A stretch of 15,568 nucleotides of DNA from Schaedlerella sp. (GTDB lineage Bacteria > Bacillota > Clostridia > Lachnospirales > Lachnospiraceae), in the NCBI GenBank assembly GCA_020024595.1, contig JAHHTO010000043.1, forward strand, positions 1 through 15,568. The letters run 5' to 3'. The notes beneath the pieces are model-generated. The model had not been told where the DNA came from. It saw only the letters and a list, made by a program, of their open reading frames with translations, and did not search any database. Shown here in pieces: positions 6,582 to 15,200 of this stretch. Positions within the stretch are counted from its first letter, which is position 1. Each line of letters starts with the position of its first letter. A program made the translations under genes and the position numbers.

Positions 6582-7763
6582 TCAATCGGATTCAGACACA
6601 AAACTATGCTCCACAGTAATCACAAATTCATACCGTTCATCAAATGCCTTCAGCTTCTGACGCAAAGTCTGTTCCACCTCGTTTTGTTTTTCTTTGCTAT
6701 ACTCTCGCGGAACAACCAAATCAAAAATCAGATTAATCTGCTGTTTGCCATCCACCACCCGAAAATCATGGATGGTACAGGATTCATCAATCTCTTTGAT
6801 GGCATCTCTTGCCTGTTTCCGGATACACAATATATTTTCATCTTCAATTTCTACCGGATCCATATGTACTACAAGGAAAATTCTCAACTTCTCTATCGCA
6901 TCCCGCTCAATCCGATCAATAACTTCATGAGATGCTTCTACACTGACATTGTTCGGCACTTCGACATGAATAGATGCCATGCTACGATTCGGTCCGTAAT
7001 TGTGTACGATCAAATCATGAGAGCCTACGACCCCTTCATATCCTTCCACAAACGCCTTGATTCGACGATATTCTTCTGGATCTACCGCCTCACCAAGAAG
7101 CGGTTCCAATGTATCTCTGGCAATCCCGATTCCGGCCCACATGACAACCAACGCAACACCGATCCCAACAATTCCATCCACATTCACTCCTGTAAAATAG
7201 AAGAAAAGTAATGATAAAATCGTTACTGCTGTAGTCAGCACATCCCCCATAGAGTCTGTAAACACCGCCATCATTACCTTAGATTCTATCCGTTTTCCCA
7301 ACTTTCGATTAAACAAGCCCAACCATAATTTCACACCAATCGAAAGAACTAGAATCACCACAGATGCCATTTGAAACTTCAATGTTTCCGGTGATCGGAT
7401 CTTCCCTATGGAATCCTTTAAAAATGTAAATCCTACTTCCAATACAAGAAACGACACAACAAGAGCTGCGATATATTCCATGCGACCGTGCCCGAAAGGA
7501 TGCTCCTCATCCGCCGGCTTACTCGCTATCTTTACGCCTGCAAAACTGATAACAGAGGATCCTGCATCTGATAAGTTATTAAATGCATCCGCCATAACCG
7601 ACACACTATGTGCAGCCAAACCGACTATAAACTTTACAATAAACAGAAACACATTACAAAAGATGCCCACAACACTCGCCAACACTCCATATGCGGTACG
7701 CACGGACACCTCTTCTGTCTTCTCATAATCTTTTACAAAATACCTTACCAAAAATTCTGTCAT
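6582..7763 (-). CDS. Cation diffusion facilitator family transporter (possibly Mn-type)
   Basis: A 393-residue membrane protein that exports divalent metal in exchange for protons. About six transmembrane helices occur between residues 27 and 215, followed by a cytoplasmic domain (about 225-390). Transport site A: N62-x3-D66 in helix 2 (ADAFNNLSDAGSS) and D170-x3-D174 in helix 5 (FTDSMGDVL). The HPFGHGRMEY loop after helix 2 is the classic family signature. Zn exporters usually have H-x3-D in helix 2; N-x3-D with D-x3-D is reported for the Mn subgroup (for example MntE/MneP), so Mn(II) is my preferred substrate, but this is inference. The C-terminus is longer than in minimal members and appears to hold a second ferredoxin-like segment after the first (FRVVDGKQQINLIFDLVVP). 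The gene starts 35 nt after spoIIR, with a weak ribosome binding site. Confidence 0.92.
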   Translation of the reverse strand: MTEFLVRYFVKDYEKTEEVSVRTAYGVLASVVGIFCNVFLFIVKFIVGLAAHSVSVMADAFNNLSDAGSSVISFAGVKIASKPADEEHPFGHGRMEYIAALVVSFLVLEVGFTFLKDSIGKIRSPETLKFQMASVVILVLSIGVKLWLGLFNRKLGKRIESKVMMAVFTDSMGDVLTTAVTILSLLFFYFTGVNVDGIVGIGVALVVMWAGIGIARDTLEPLLGEAVDPEEYRRIKAFVEGYEGVVGSHDLIVHNYGPNRSMASIHVEVPNNVSVEASHEVIDRIERDAIEKLRIFLVVHMDPVEIEDENILCIRKQARDAIKEIDESCTIHDFRVVDGKQQINLIFDLVVPREYSKEKQNEVEQTLRQKLKAFDERYEFVITVEHSFVSESD

Positions 7764-7798
7764 ATTCTCGCCTGCCTGTTCTCATTTGTTTCCCCAAT

Positions 7799-8467
7799 CT
7801 ATTTTGAAATCAATGTTCTGAACACCTCTGGAAGATACCACTTTATTTCAAACTGTGTATCTGCCGTCACTTGTTCATATTCATCCTCTGTCAGCACCTG
7901 TCTGAGCTGCTTTTTTCCCTCTTCCGGAACCACTGCATTTACCGCATCCAAAAAGCAGAGATTGGGATAAAGTACACACCACCAGTTTCGCCCTTTTGCA
8001 GCTCCGATTTCTACCCGCAATGCCGTATAATTCCCTGCCGGAAATGTAACATCTCCATAACTTTTCCGAGGGAAATAGCAAGTCGTCACTGCTGCACTGA
8101 CCGGATACCCATACCCCTTTTTCTCAACGACTTCCATGCTGACTCTCTCCAGTTCATCCGTATGTTGTCTCACCCATGCTTTCGTATCTTCTGCATTCAT
8201 TTCTTCTGGCATTTGTTTCTCCAAATAAGAAATCACAGCCTCTTTCACCTGCATTTTCAAATTCTGATCTGATGTACTATCACTGTTCGCCAGTACATGA
8301 AACCGAAGAACCTCTTCCGCCAAATGCTCCTGCGTTCTTGTCTGCGCCATAACATTCATTTTCCAGCTTACCGCTCCGGTAATCAGTGCTGCAATAATCA
8401 GCGAAAGAATCCAAATAATCCGATTCGCTCTTCGCACCCTTCCCGCTTCAAAATATATATGCTCCAT
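7799..8467 (-). CDS. spoIIR: Stage II sporulation protein R
   Basis: A 222-residue protein, close to the 224 of Bacillus subtilis SpoIIR. After SigF activation it is made in the forespore, exported into the intermembrane space and triggers SpoIIGA to process pro-SigE in the mother cell. One N-terminal membrane anchor (about 18-36: WILSLIIAALITGAV) is followed by the family motif LRFHVLANSDS (54-64). Then come YGYPVSA, FPRKSYGDVTFPAGNYTALR and NWWCVLYPNLCF, all typical of SpoIIR. Start: an ATG at 8491 is in frame but lacks a ribosome binding site; GGAGGG at 8478-8483 points to the ATG at 8467. A sigma-F-type promoter at 8506-8534 would begin transcription near 8499, which also favours 8467. 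Confidence 0.95.
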   Translation of the reverse strand: MEHIYFEAGRVRRANRIIWILSLIIAALITGAVSWKMNVMAQTRTQEHLAEEVLRFHVLANSDSTSDQNLKMQVKEAVISYLEKQMPEEMNAEDTKAWVRQHTDELERVSMEVVEKKGYGYPVSAAVTTCYFPRKSYGDVTFPAGNYTALRVEIGAAKGRNWWCVLYPNLCFLDAVNAVVPEEGKKQLRQVLTEDEYEQVTADTQFEIKWYLPEVFRTLISK

Positions 8468-8477
8468 TCGTCTAACA

Positions 8478-8483
8478 CCCTCC
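8478..8483 (-). promoter_or_regulatory. Ribosome binding site deciding the spoIIR start
   Basis: GGAGGG on the minus strand is 10 nt before the ATG at 8467 and lies inside the alternative longer frame from 8491. Confidence 0.7.
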
Positions 8484-8505
8484 GTCAACATGAATTTGAT
8501 ACAGA

Positions 8506-8534
8506 GAGTGTTTCCATGATTTCACAGATTATAC
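8506..8534 (-). promoter_or_regulatory. Sigma-F (forespore) type promoter for spoIIR
   Basis: On the minus strand GTATA (8530-8534) matches the sigma-F -35 consensus GYWTA. GGAAACACT (within 8506-8515) matches the -10 consensus GGNRANANT at every fixed position. The spacing is 14 bp, about one short of the usual value. Transcription would start near 8499, 32 nt before the start codon. In B. subtilis spoIIR is a known sigma-F gene, so site and gene agree. An overlapping TATAAT (8528-8533) has no matching -35 box that I can see. Confidence 0.7.
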
Positions 8535-8536
8535 AT

Positions 8537-9217
8537 TCACTTTTCTTCCTTCTTCCGCAGCGTATCACTCACCACTTCCACCTGATTTTCAATATGCTCA
8601 CTGGTAATTTTTGTAGCCAGTTCTTCCTCTCCGTTCTCAATCGCCCGGATGATCTCCTGATGCTCTTTCAACAGTTTCTTATGAAACTCCTTTTTTTTCA
8701 GATATTCCACTCGATACCGATACATCTGCTCTCGAAAATTATTCAGAAGAGAGATTAATCTCTCATTGTCTGTTGCCAGATAAATGACATCATGAAATGC
8801 CACATCTGCTTCCGCCACAACAGTAATATCCTCATCTCCCAGCACATTTTCAAATGCAGTCGCTGCAAGTTTCAATTTCATCATATCTTCCGGCGTCATA
8901 CGCAAACATGCAAGTTGAACTGCCAGTTCTTCCAACGCCCGGCGCACTTCCAAGACATCCCTGAGACTTTTCTCCGTAATCTGTGCAACCTCTGCTCCAC
9001 GACGTGGAATCATGAGTACCAGTCCCTCTAGTTCCAGCTTACGAATTGCCTCTCGAATCGGAGTCCGGCTAACCCCCAGCTTATTGGCAAGCTGAATTTC
9101 CATCAGCCTTTCCCCCGGTTTTAGTTCTCCACGCAAAATTGCCTGACGTAATGTATTAAATACAACATCTCTCAAAGGAAGATACTCATCCATTTTCACC
9201 GTAAAATTCAAGTCCAT
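8537..9217 (-). CDS. GntR-family transcriptional regulator, FadR/FCD subfamily
   Basis: A 226-residue DNA-binding protein. The N-terminal winged helix-turn-helix (about 12-80) contains LRQAILRGELKPGERLME, then LANKLGVSRTPIREAIRKLE, the standard GntR recognition helix. The C-terminal all-helical FCD domain (about 85-220) has the metal-binding set D138-x3-H142, H186 and H208. Such regulators usually sense an organic acid or metal-bound ligand, which cannot be named here. The start lies 2 nt after the ispE stop, with AGGAGGGA inside the end of ispE, so the two are translationally coupled. The same order (ispE, GntR gene, spoIIR) is found, as I recall, in C. difficile. No convincing operator is seen nearby. 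Its targets are unknown and need not be the neighbouring genes. Confidence 0.92.
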   Translation of the reverse strand: MDLNFTVKMDEYLPLRDVVFNTLRQAILRGELKPGERLMEIQLANKLGVSRTPIREAIRKLELEGLVLMIPRRGAEVAQITEKSLRDVLEVRRALEELAVQLACLRMTPEDMMKLKLAATAFENVLGDEDITVVAEADVAFHDVIYLATDNERLISLLNNFREQMYRYRVEYLKKKEFHKKLLKEHQEIIRAIENGEEELATKITSEHIENQVEVVSDTLRKKEEK

Positions 9218-9219
9218 CT

Positions 9220-10095
9220 TTAGTCCCTCCTGGCGTTGTGTATATTTGTCACATACACCTGTTTTGCAAGTGCCTTTTCACGAATCCTGCTCTGTGCATT
9301 CCTTGCTGCCATTTTATTTTCAAACAAACCAAATACTGTTGGACCGCTTCCGCTCATCATTGCATTCAGTGCACCACAATCCTTCATCACCTGCTTTATT
9401 TCTTCAATCACCGGATACATCGGAACAGTCACCTCTTCCAGGACATTTCCCATACAGGAAGCAATCCCTCGCAAACTCCCCTTCTCCAAAGCTTCCATCA
9501 GTCCGTCAATATTCGGATGCGCTATAATATCCGAGGAATCCAGTGCTTCATAAACCAATTTCGTAGATACACTGACAGATGGCTTTGCAATCAGAACCGT
9601 GCATTTTGGCATGGAGGGAAGCACCTTTAGTTTCTCTCCGATCCCCTCTGCTAACACTGTTCCGCGCATAATACAATACGGAACATCCGCACCTAATTTC
9701 ACCCCTCTCTCCATCAGTTCTTCCTGAGACAGTCTCAACCCAAACAGACGATTCATACCAAACAATACCGCTGCTGCATTCGAACTACCTCCTGCCATCC
9801 CAGCTGCCACCGGAATATGCTTGTTCAATGTAATCCGCACACCTTCTTCTATTTCAAATTCATCCATTAACATCTGTGCTGCTTTATATGCAATGTTTCC
9901 ATCTCCCGTAGGAAGAAAATACAGATTGGAAGACAGTTCGATTCCCGGAGCTGTCTTCCGCTCAATTTTCACATCATCATATAGATAAATCGACTGCATA
10001 ATCATACGCACATCATGATATCCATTCTCTCTTCTTCCCAGAACATCCAGTCCCAGATTTATCTTAGCCAGTGCTTTCAATTCGATTTCTCTCAT
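9220..10095 (-). CDS. ispE: 4-diphosphocytidyl-2-C-methyl-D-erythritol kinase
   Basis: A 291-residue GHMP kinase of the MEP (non-mevalonate) isoprenoid pathway; it phosphorylates the 2-hydroxyl of CDP-methylerythritol with ATP in the cytoplasm. Visible motifs: the N-terminal AKINLGLDVLG with K11; the glycine-rich ATP loop PVAAGMAGGSSNAA (95-108); GADVPYC with the catalytic D137; and the C-terminal MSGSGPTVFGLF. The length is normal for IspE (about 285-300). AAGGGG lies 9 nt upstream of the ATG. The gene follows sipL by 48 nt and is coupled to the GntR gene downstream. A housekeeping gene between two sporulation genes is unusual in logic but appears conserved, so it probably has more than one transcript. 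Confidence 0.97.
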   Translation of the reverse strand: MREIELKALAKINLGLDVLGRRENGYHDVRMIMQSIYLYDDVKIERKTAPGIELSSNLYFLPTGDGNIAYKAAQMLMDEFEIEEGVRITLNKHIPVAAGMAGGSSNAAAVLFGMNRLFGLRLSQEELMERGVKLGADVPYCIMRGTVLAEGIGEKLKVLPSMPKCTVLIAKPSVSVSTKLVYEALDSSDIIAHPNIDGLMEALEKGSLRGIASCMGNVLEEVTVPMYPVIEEIKQVMKDCGALNAMMSGSGPTVFGLFENKMAARNAQSRIREKALAKQVYVTNIHNARRD

Positions 10096-10125
10096 CGGTA
10101 GCTTCCCCTTTTGTATCTTGTATAC

Positions 10126-10131
10126 ATTATA
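10126..10131 (-). promoter_or_regulatory. Possible -10 element upstream of ispE
   Basis: TATAAT on the minus strand lies 30 nt before the ispE ATG, inside a small palindrome GTATA-ATG-TATAC. No -35 box resembling TTGACA is found at 16-18 bp. It could be a weak promoter that lets ispE be expressed outside sporulation. Confidence 0.3.
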
Positions 10132-10143
10132 CTTTTTTACATT

Positions 10144-11703
10144 TTAAAGTATACTCATATTTTCTTTAAAAATCAATAATTTATCCCCACTTTTTATAGA
10201 ATCCGAATCCAATTCATTGATCTCCCGAATCCCTTCTATTGTCGTCATATATCGCTTCGCTAAATCCCAGAGACAGTCTCCGTCTTTCACGATATACCCC
10301 ACAATTCCCGGACGTTTTTCCAGTTCCTCCACCGGCAGTGGTGTAAATTCAACTCCGGTGATCACTTGTATTTGCACCGGCTTACGCATAAATGTATCAA
10401 ATGCCAATATCGCCTTAATCTCCACCGCTTCACTCCCCGCAAGATTCACGGATAACTGTTCCACATGGTATGCGATATTGTATTTTACATGCTCTGTCAT
10501 TCCCGGACATTCCAACAACCATGAAAACGGCACCATCCCCTGCCAGCTCCCGAAAGGTACTGCATCATCTGCACGCAAATACAAAAAGGAAAGATGTAAT
10601 ATTCCTTCTAACTGCAACCCCTCTTTTGTCTGTTCCATATGATCCATCTGCACAGCGCCTTCACTGTGACAAATCTGGAGGACATCATCCTTCAATTCCG
10701 GAAGCAACAACCGTTCTGCCACCTTACACTTAGAATGATTCTGAATCAGAAGTTCCTCATAATCAGCCTCACGTGTATCAAATTTGCACTTTTGCTCCAA
10801 CGAATACATATCTTCCAGAATTTCCAGTTCTTCTTCCTGATAAACATTTATCTGCAAGTTCAATGTACCTTCAATTCCCAGCACCCGCATCTCACCATCT
10901 TCATCCAGACGGAGGTCGATCAATGTATCATCCAGTGTGTTCTGCACATGATAATACATATCTGAATCCACACCACGGCACTCAATACGTCCTTCATAAG
11001 GAACACTTTGCTCCAACCAGTCCGTCTTTCCATCTTCTGAAAGATACATACAGAACACCATCAATTCTCCCTGCAGATACATTTCATCCTGCTCCAGACG
11101 AATCTCAAGCTTATGCCCACTAATATCTGTAAGCAGCAATTGACCGATGCTCTCTTTCGTCCCAGGCAAAGTAATCTCCTCTTTAATACGGTATGTATCC
11201 TTTTTCGTCGTATGCAATTCTAGAAGATTGACATTCCGTTTCTTCTTATAAACAGGAATATTGCATTCTACGTCTATCGTTGTTTCTTCATCCAATAAAC
11301 TTTCCTGCCCAATTTCCATTTCCACCATTGCGCGGATACTCACTTTTCGGGAATGTACCAGAGACGTTGTTAATTCCACCCGAGAATTCCGGACAAAATA
11401 ATTGCCGGACTCTTTCTCCTCTGCATAAACCATTTCTTCAAACGGAAGCATCCCCTCAAGCACTGCCGGCACACTTTCTGCATTATCTGTAATGTACAAA
11501 ATCTGAAAGTATAACTTTCCAGATACCCGCAGGTAATTCTCTGCAAGTCGAATATCCTCGACCTTTATCGTTCCCCTTCCCTGTACAATCTGCTTCACAT
11601 CTGCTTTCGCATCTGGAACATTGTAGTCTTCATCCAGATAAAACTGATCCGATATACGCTTACCCTCCTGTGTATAATGTACTTGTTTCTGAATTAGTTC
11701 CAT
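10144..11703 (-). CDS. sipL: SPOCS (DUF3794)-LysM spore coat morphogenesis protein, SipL-like
   Basis: A 519-residue mother-cell protein. Three SPOCS-type repeats are visible at about residues 28-95, 175-245 and 330-400. Each contains a strand pair of the form VSGKLYFQILYI...GMLPFEE: LYFQILYI at 64-71, ELMVFCMYL at 213-221 and LHLSFLYL at 369-376. A C-terminal LysM domain follows (about 468-512: GYIVKDGDCLWDLAKRY, then SIKSGDKLLIF). This order and length match SipL of C. difficile, which uses its LysM domain to bind SpoIVA and anchor the coat at the forespore; SpoVID of Bacillus has the same plan. Start: ATG at 11703 with AGGAGGGG directly upstream; the in-frame ATG at 11724 lacks a ribosome binding site. 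It follows the lipoprotein gene by 21 nt, so it is probably co-transcribed. Confidence 0.9.
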   Translation of the reverse strand: MELIQKQVHYTQEGKRISDQFYLDEDYNVPDAKADVKQIVQGRGTIKVEDIRLAENYLRVSGKLYFQILYITDNAESVPAVLEGMLPFEEMVYAEEKESGNYFVRNSRVELTTSLVHSRKVSIRAMVEMEIGQESLLDEETTIDVECNIPVYKKKRNVNLLELHTTKKDTYRIKEEITLPGTKESIGQLLLTDISGHKLEIRLEQDEMYLQGELMVFCMYLSEDGKTDWLEQSVPYEGRIECRGVDSDMYYHVQNTLDDTLIDLRLDEDGEMRVLGIEGTLNLQINVYQEEELEILEDMYSLEQKCKFDTREADYEELLIQNHSKCKVAERLLLPELKDDVLQICHSEGAVQMDHMEQTKEGLQLEGILHLSFLYLRADDAVPFGSWQGMVPFSWLLECPGMTEHVKYNIAYHVEQLSVNLAGSEAVEIKAILAFDTFMRKPVQIQVITGVEFTPLPVEELEKRPGIVGYIVKDGDCLWDLAKRYMTTIEGIREINELDSDSIKSGDKLLIFKENMSIL

Positions 11704-11706
11704 ACG

Positions 11707-11714
11707 CCCCTCCT
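11707..11714 (-). promoter_or_regulatory. Ribosome binding site deciding the sipL start
   Basis: AGGAGGGG on the minus strand is just upstream of the ATG at 11703 (5 nt after AGGAGG). It lies inside the longer frame from 11724, so the shorter start is preferred. Confidence 0.7.
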
Positions 11715-11724
11715 GTTTCACCAT

Positions 11725-12132
11725 TTAATCAAATACTACATTTTTATCAATATATTTTAATTTCACCACTACATATGGATATGTTGTGATATCTTTTGTC
11801 TTTTCTCCCTTCTCTGGTCCCATAAGGTTGGTATGTATACAAACTGTATTTTCTGTCTCGTAAAGCTCAGTTACTTCCACACTGTACCCGGTTTTCAACT
11901 GGGCACCATAACCCTCAGCAACATACAATTCTCCATTGTCTGCATAGGTCAGCCTGAACGGATTGTGTTTATTTTTTTCTATAAGGTCCTGAAATTCATC
12001 TGGTACAGAAAGTTTATCGACTACCGTAAAGTCCAGATCCCGTATTTTTTCTGTTTTCAGTGGTTTCGAAACACAGCCTGTCAATGTAAACAGTAATAAG
12101 AATACACTGAGGCATCGCATGATATTTTTCAT
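11725..12132 (-). CDS. PrcB-domain-like lipoprotein
   Basis: 135 residues with a lipoprotein signal peptide: a short basic start, hydrophobic CLSVFLLLFTLTG, lipobox LTGC and lipidated C20. The mature part is a small beta-rich domain with YGAQLKTGYSVEVTELYE, then IHTNLMGPEKGE and the ending YPYVVVKLKY. This fits the C-terminal domain of the PrcB (protease complex subunit) family, known from the Treponema PrcB-PrcA-PrtP complex; the protease partners are not encoded in this window, so the function is open. The TAA stop abuts the in-frame ATG of the longer sipL frame, and the gene is likely the first cistron of the sipL unit. A weak ribosome binding site (TAGGAT) lies 5 nt before the start. A candidate promoter with a dyad lies upstream. 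Confidence 0.8.
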   Translation of the reverse strand: MKNIMRCLSVFLLLFTLTGCVSKPLKTEKIRDLDFTVVDKLSVPDEFQDLIEKNKHNPFRLTYADNGELYVAEGYGAQLKTGYSVEVTELYETENTVCIHTNLMGPEKGEKTKDITTYPYVVVKLKYIDKNVVFD

Positions 12133-12149
12133 AGCTATCCTAAAGGCTT

Positions 12150-12177
12150 ATTCTCTGTAATATCATATGAAGAGAAT
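12150..12177. promoter_or_regulatory. Inverted repeat overlapping the promoter of the lipoprotein-sipL unit
   Basis: ATTCTCT (12150-12156) and AGAGAAT (12171-12177) form a perfect 7-bp dyad with a 14-bp spacer that encloses the -10 box at 12162-12167. Its placement fits a repressor operator, but a 7-bp repeat can also arise by chance. Confidence 0.4.
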
Positions 12178-12191
12178 TTTATTTTATGCAA
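12162..12191 (-). promoter_or_regulatory. Candidate promoter for the lipoprotein-sipL unit
   Basis: Sigma-A reading on the minus strand: TTGCAT (12186-12191), 18 bp, TATGAT (12162-12167). A sigma-E reading also fits partly: CATATGAT (12162-12169) resembles CATACAMT, with GCATAAA (12183-12189) 13 bp upstream. As sipL is a mother-cell sporulation gene, the sigma-E reading is biologically attractive but sequence support is moderate. The rest of the 145-bp gap (12133-12277) holds only the hairpin at 12236-12270. Confidence 0.45.
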
Positions 12192-12235
12192 AAAAGAATC
12201 GCACAGATTTTCCTGCACTCTCCCCCCATACAACA

Positions 12236-12270
12236 ACATTACCTCCGGAAAAGGAAACCGGAGGTAATGT
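12236..12270 (-). terminator. Hairpin downstream of lacZ, probable terminator
   Basis: ACATTACCTCCGG (12236-12248) pairs perfectly with CCGGAGGTAATGT (12258-12270) around a 9-nt loop. It begins 7 nt after the lacZ stop codon. On the minus strand it is followed by TGTTGTAT rather than a clean U tract, so termination may be partial or the hairpin may protect the 3' end of the transcript. Confidence 0.7.
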
Positions 12271-12277
12271 CTTCATT

Positions 12278-15200
12278 TCACGATATTTTTTTGAAAAGGC
12301 GAACCCGCTCATGTGCGATCTGCTGATCCTCCGTCTCTTTATTATTAAATGGAGTCACACGGAATTCGATCGTAAACGCTTCGTTCTTTGTGCGGTATTT
12401 ATCCAACTGCCACTGACCACAAGAATAAGTACCAAGTGCATTCTGTTTATAATCTACGTTAAACACAATGTAATCACGTTTTTCAAGATCACAAGTATGT
12501 TTTGCATTATCTAAATCTTTCTCTTCATAATAAGATGCACTAAAATTAAAGCTATTTTCTGTGGATGCAACCATACCCATTCCTCTATCGTTCGTCAGAG
12601 AAACCCACTTGCAGTCCATATGGTTTCCATTTGCCTGAGGAACAACATAGTTTGTAAACAAACCATCTACAGTATTCTCATATACACCCATCAATCCTGC
12701 TTCCTTCGAATCAGAATAATTTTCTCTTGGCCCACGTCCGAAATATCGTACATTTTCCATAGATTTATCCAGATGCATCGTAACACCGATCCTCGGGAAC
12801 ATATCCGGTGCACATCCAAGTTTTCCACTTTCTTCCCTGCTCGTGGAAGATCCATTTGCATTTAAGGTTGCTCCTGTATCTTCTAACTTCCCTCCAGGGA
12901 CACCGGATACGCGAATCAGCACATCACCTGTCGGACACACAATATATTCATATGTTGTATCAAAGTGCCATGCACTATTCGTTGTTCCATTGATCGTCTT
13001 CACAATCATCTTAAGGAAACGCCCATCGTCTTCGTATTGAATATCCATCACGACTTCATGCTCAAGATGTAAGAAATATACTTTCTTTAGTTTATCGATA
13101 ATTTCCTTATCATTGCTGATCGGAGCCCTCCAAAGTGTCAGTCTCGGACCTTTACTCATAATTTCCATACCATCACGAACAATGCTTGTAATATTTCCAC
13201 GTACCAAGTCAAATTCTACATGGAAGTTTGCACCTTCTGCACGAAGTGTTGTATGCTCCTTTGTTACTTTCAAAGTTCCTTCTGGAATTACTTCGATTCC
13301 TTCCCTGTAAATCGGAAGTTTAAACTGTGCTGTTGCAAGTTCATGCCCTGCCGGAGCATATGGCGCTGCATCTTTCAGCTGATAAGAAATGTTCAGGTAA
13401 TACTCTGCCCCCGGTTTTGCAGAAATTCCTTCCAGCAGATACGGAACTGTAATATCTTTCCCTGTTCTTGCAGGAATGGATGGTAGTTCCATACATCCAC
13501 TTTGAATCATCACATCATCTTCCATCAACTGATATACAAGACGGAACTGATTCAGATCTGCAAAATCATAACGACTCAATAAATGAATGATTCCTTTTTC
13601 TAAATCTACTTCTGTTGTTGTAACTGGCTCTACAACTTTTTTATATTCGTATAATCCCGGCGAAGGTGTACGGTCCGGCATCAGCATTCCATCAATACAG
13701 AAATCCTTATCACTCGGATCATCGCCAAAATCTCCACCATATCGGTAATATTTTTCACCATTTTCTGTATAGCTTTCGATTCCATGATCAAACCATTCCC
13801 AAATAAATCCCCCCTGCAGCATGTCATGTGCATAGAACAGATCCTGGTATTCTTTCAAATTTCCAGGGCCATTTCCCATTGCATGACAATATTCACAGAG
13901 CAGATGCGGATGTTTTCCATTGGCGATGATATCTTTCATCAAGAACGGTTTTTCCGGATTTTCCAACCATGTATACATCGTAGAATATACATCTGCATAT
14001 TCCATATCAAAGTCCCCTTCGTAATGAACCAATCTGGTCGGATCCATCTGATGTGCAACTTCTGTCATCTTAAAGAAATTGCATCCAGATGCAGATTCAT
14101 TTCCAAGAGACCACATCAGGATTGACGGATGGTTCTTGTCACGCTCAATCATGCGCACCATGCGTGATACGTATGCCTGTTCCCATGTCGGATCATCTGA
14201 AATCCATGCATGATTTCCGGTCAACTCCAATCCGTGACATTCTAAATCTGTCTCATCGATAAGATACATACCATATTCATCACACAGATCATACAGATAA
14301 TAGGAATCTGGATAATGACAGGTGCGGATTGCATTTACGTTAAATTGTTTCATCAAAATAATATCTTTTTCAATCTCTTCTTTTGCAACAACGCGTCCGT
14401 TTTTTGGATTATAATCATGACGGTTCATTCCCTTAAATTTGATTGCCACACCATTTACAAGAAATGTATCTCCGTTCAGACGAATATTGCGGAATCCTAT
14501 TTTCTGCGGAATGACCTCAATCACTTCACGATCCTGTTCTACTGTCATCAATAGCTGATACAGATACGGTGTCTCTGCTGTCCAATGTTCTGCATGTTCC
14601 ACAACTGCCTTGCAGCTGACTTTATTTCCTTCTGAAGATACAGTGTCCTTCCATACACAAACCCCAGAGGCATCCAGAAGCTCAAATGTCACCTGTACAG
14701 ATTCTTCTGTTCGCAGTACCGCATCTACAGAAAACAAACCATTCTCATATGCATCATCCAGATCTGCCACCACTTTATAATCATGGATTCCTGTTTTCGG
14801 AACACCGAGCAGTTCTACATCACGGAAAATACCACTTTCCCACCACATATCCTGATCTTCCAAATAAGTTCCATCAGACCACTGATAGACACGTACAGTC
14901 ACATCATTTTCTTCTCCGAGCCGAACCAAATCTGTAATATCAAATTCAGATTCGTTTCTTGCCGCCTTGCTGTATCCCACTTCCTGTCCGTTGACCCAGA
15001 GATGATAAGCAGAATCTACACCACAAAAGCGGAGAATCATTTGTTTTCCGCGAAAGCTTTCTTCTACATAAAATGTTCGTTTATAAATCCCGGTCGGGTT
15101 CTCTGTTGGCACAAACGGTGGATTGATCGGGAAGTTGTACCACAAATTTGAATAATGCATCTTTCCGTATCCCTGTAACTGCCAGTTTCCTGGTACTGTG

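Noticed and set aside
6498..7211. 237-codon plus-strand frame opposite the cation transporter and the thioesterase start
   Set aside because: It is antisense to two well-supported genes, with no ribosome binding site and composition typical of reverse-complement coding sequence.
8528..8533. TATAAT as a sigma-A -10 box upstream of spoIIR
   Set aside because: There is no -35 box at 16-18 bp upstream, and the overlapping sigma-F match explains the position better.
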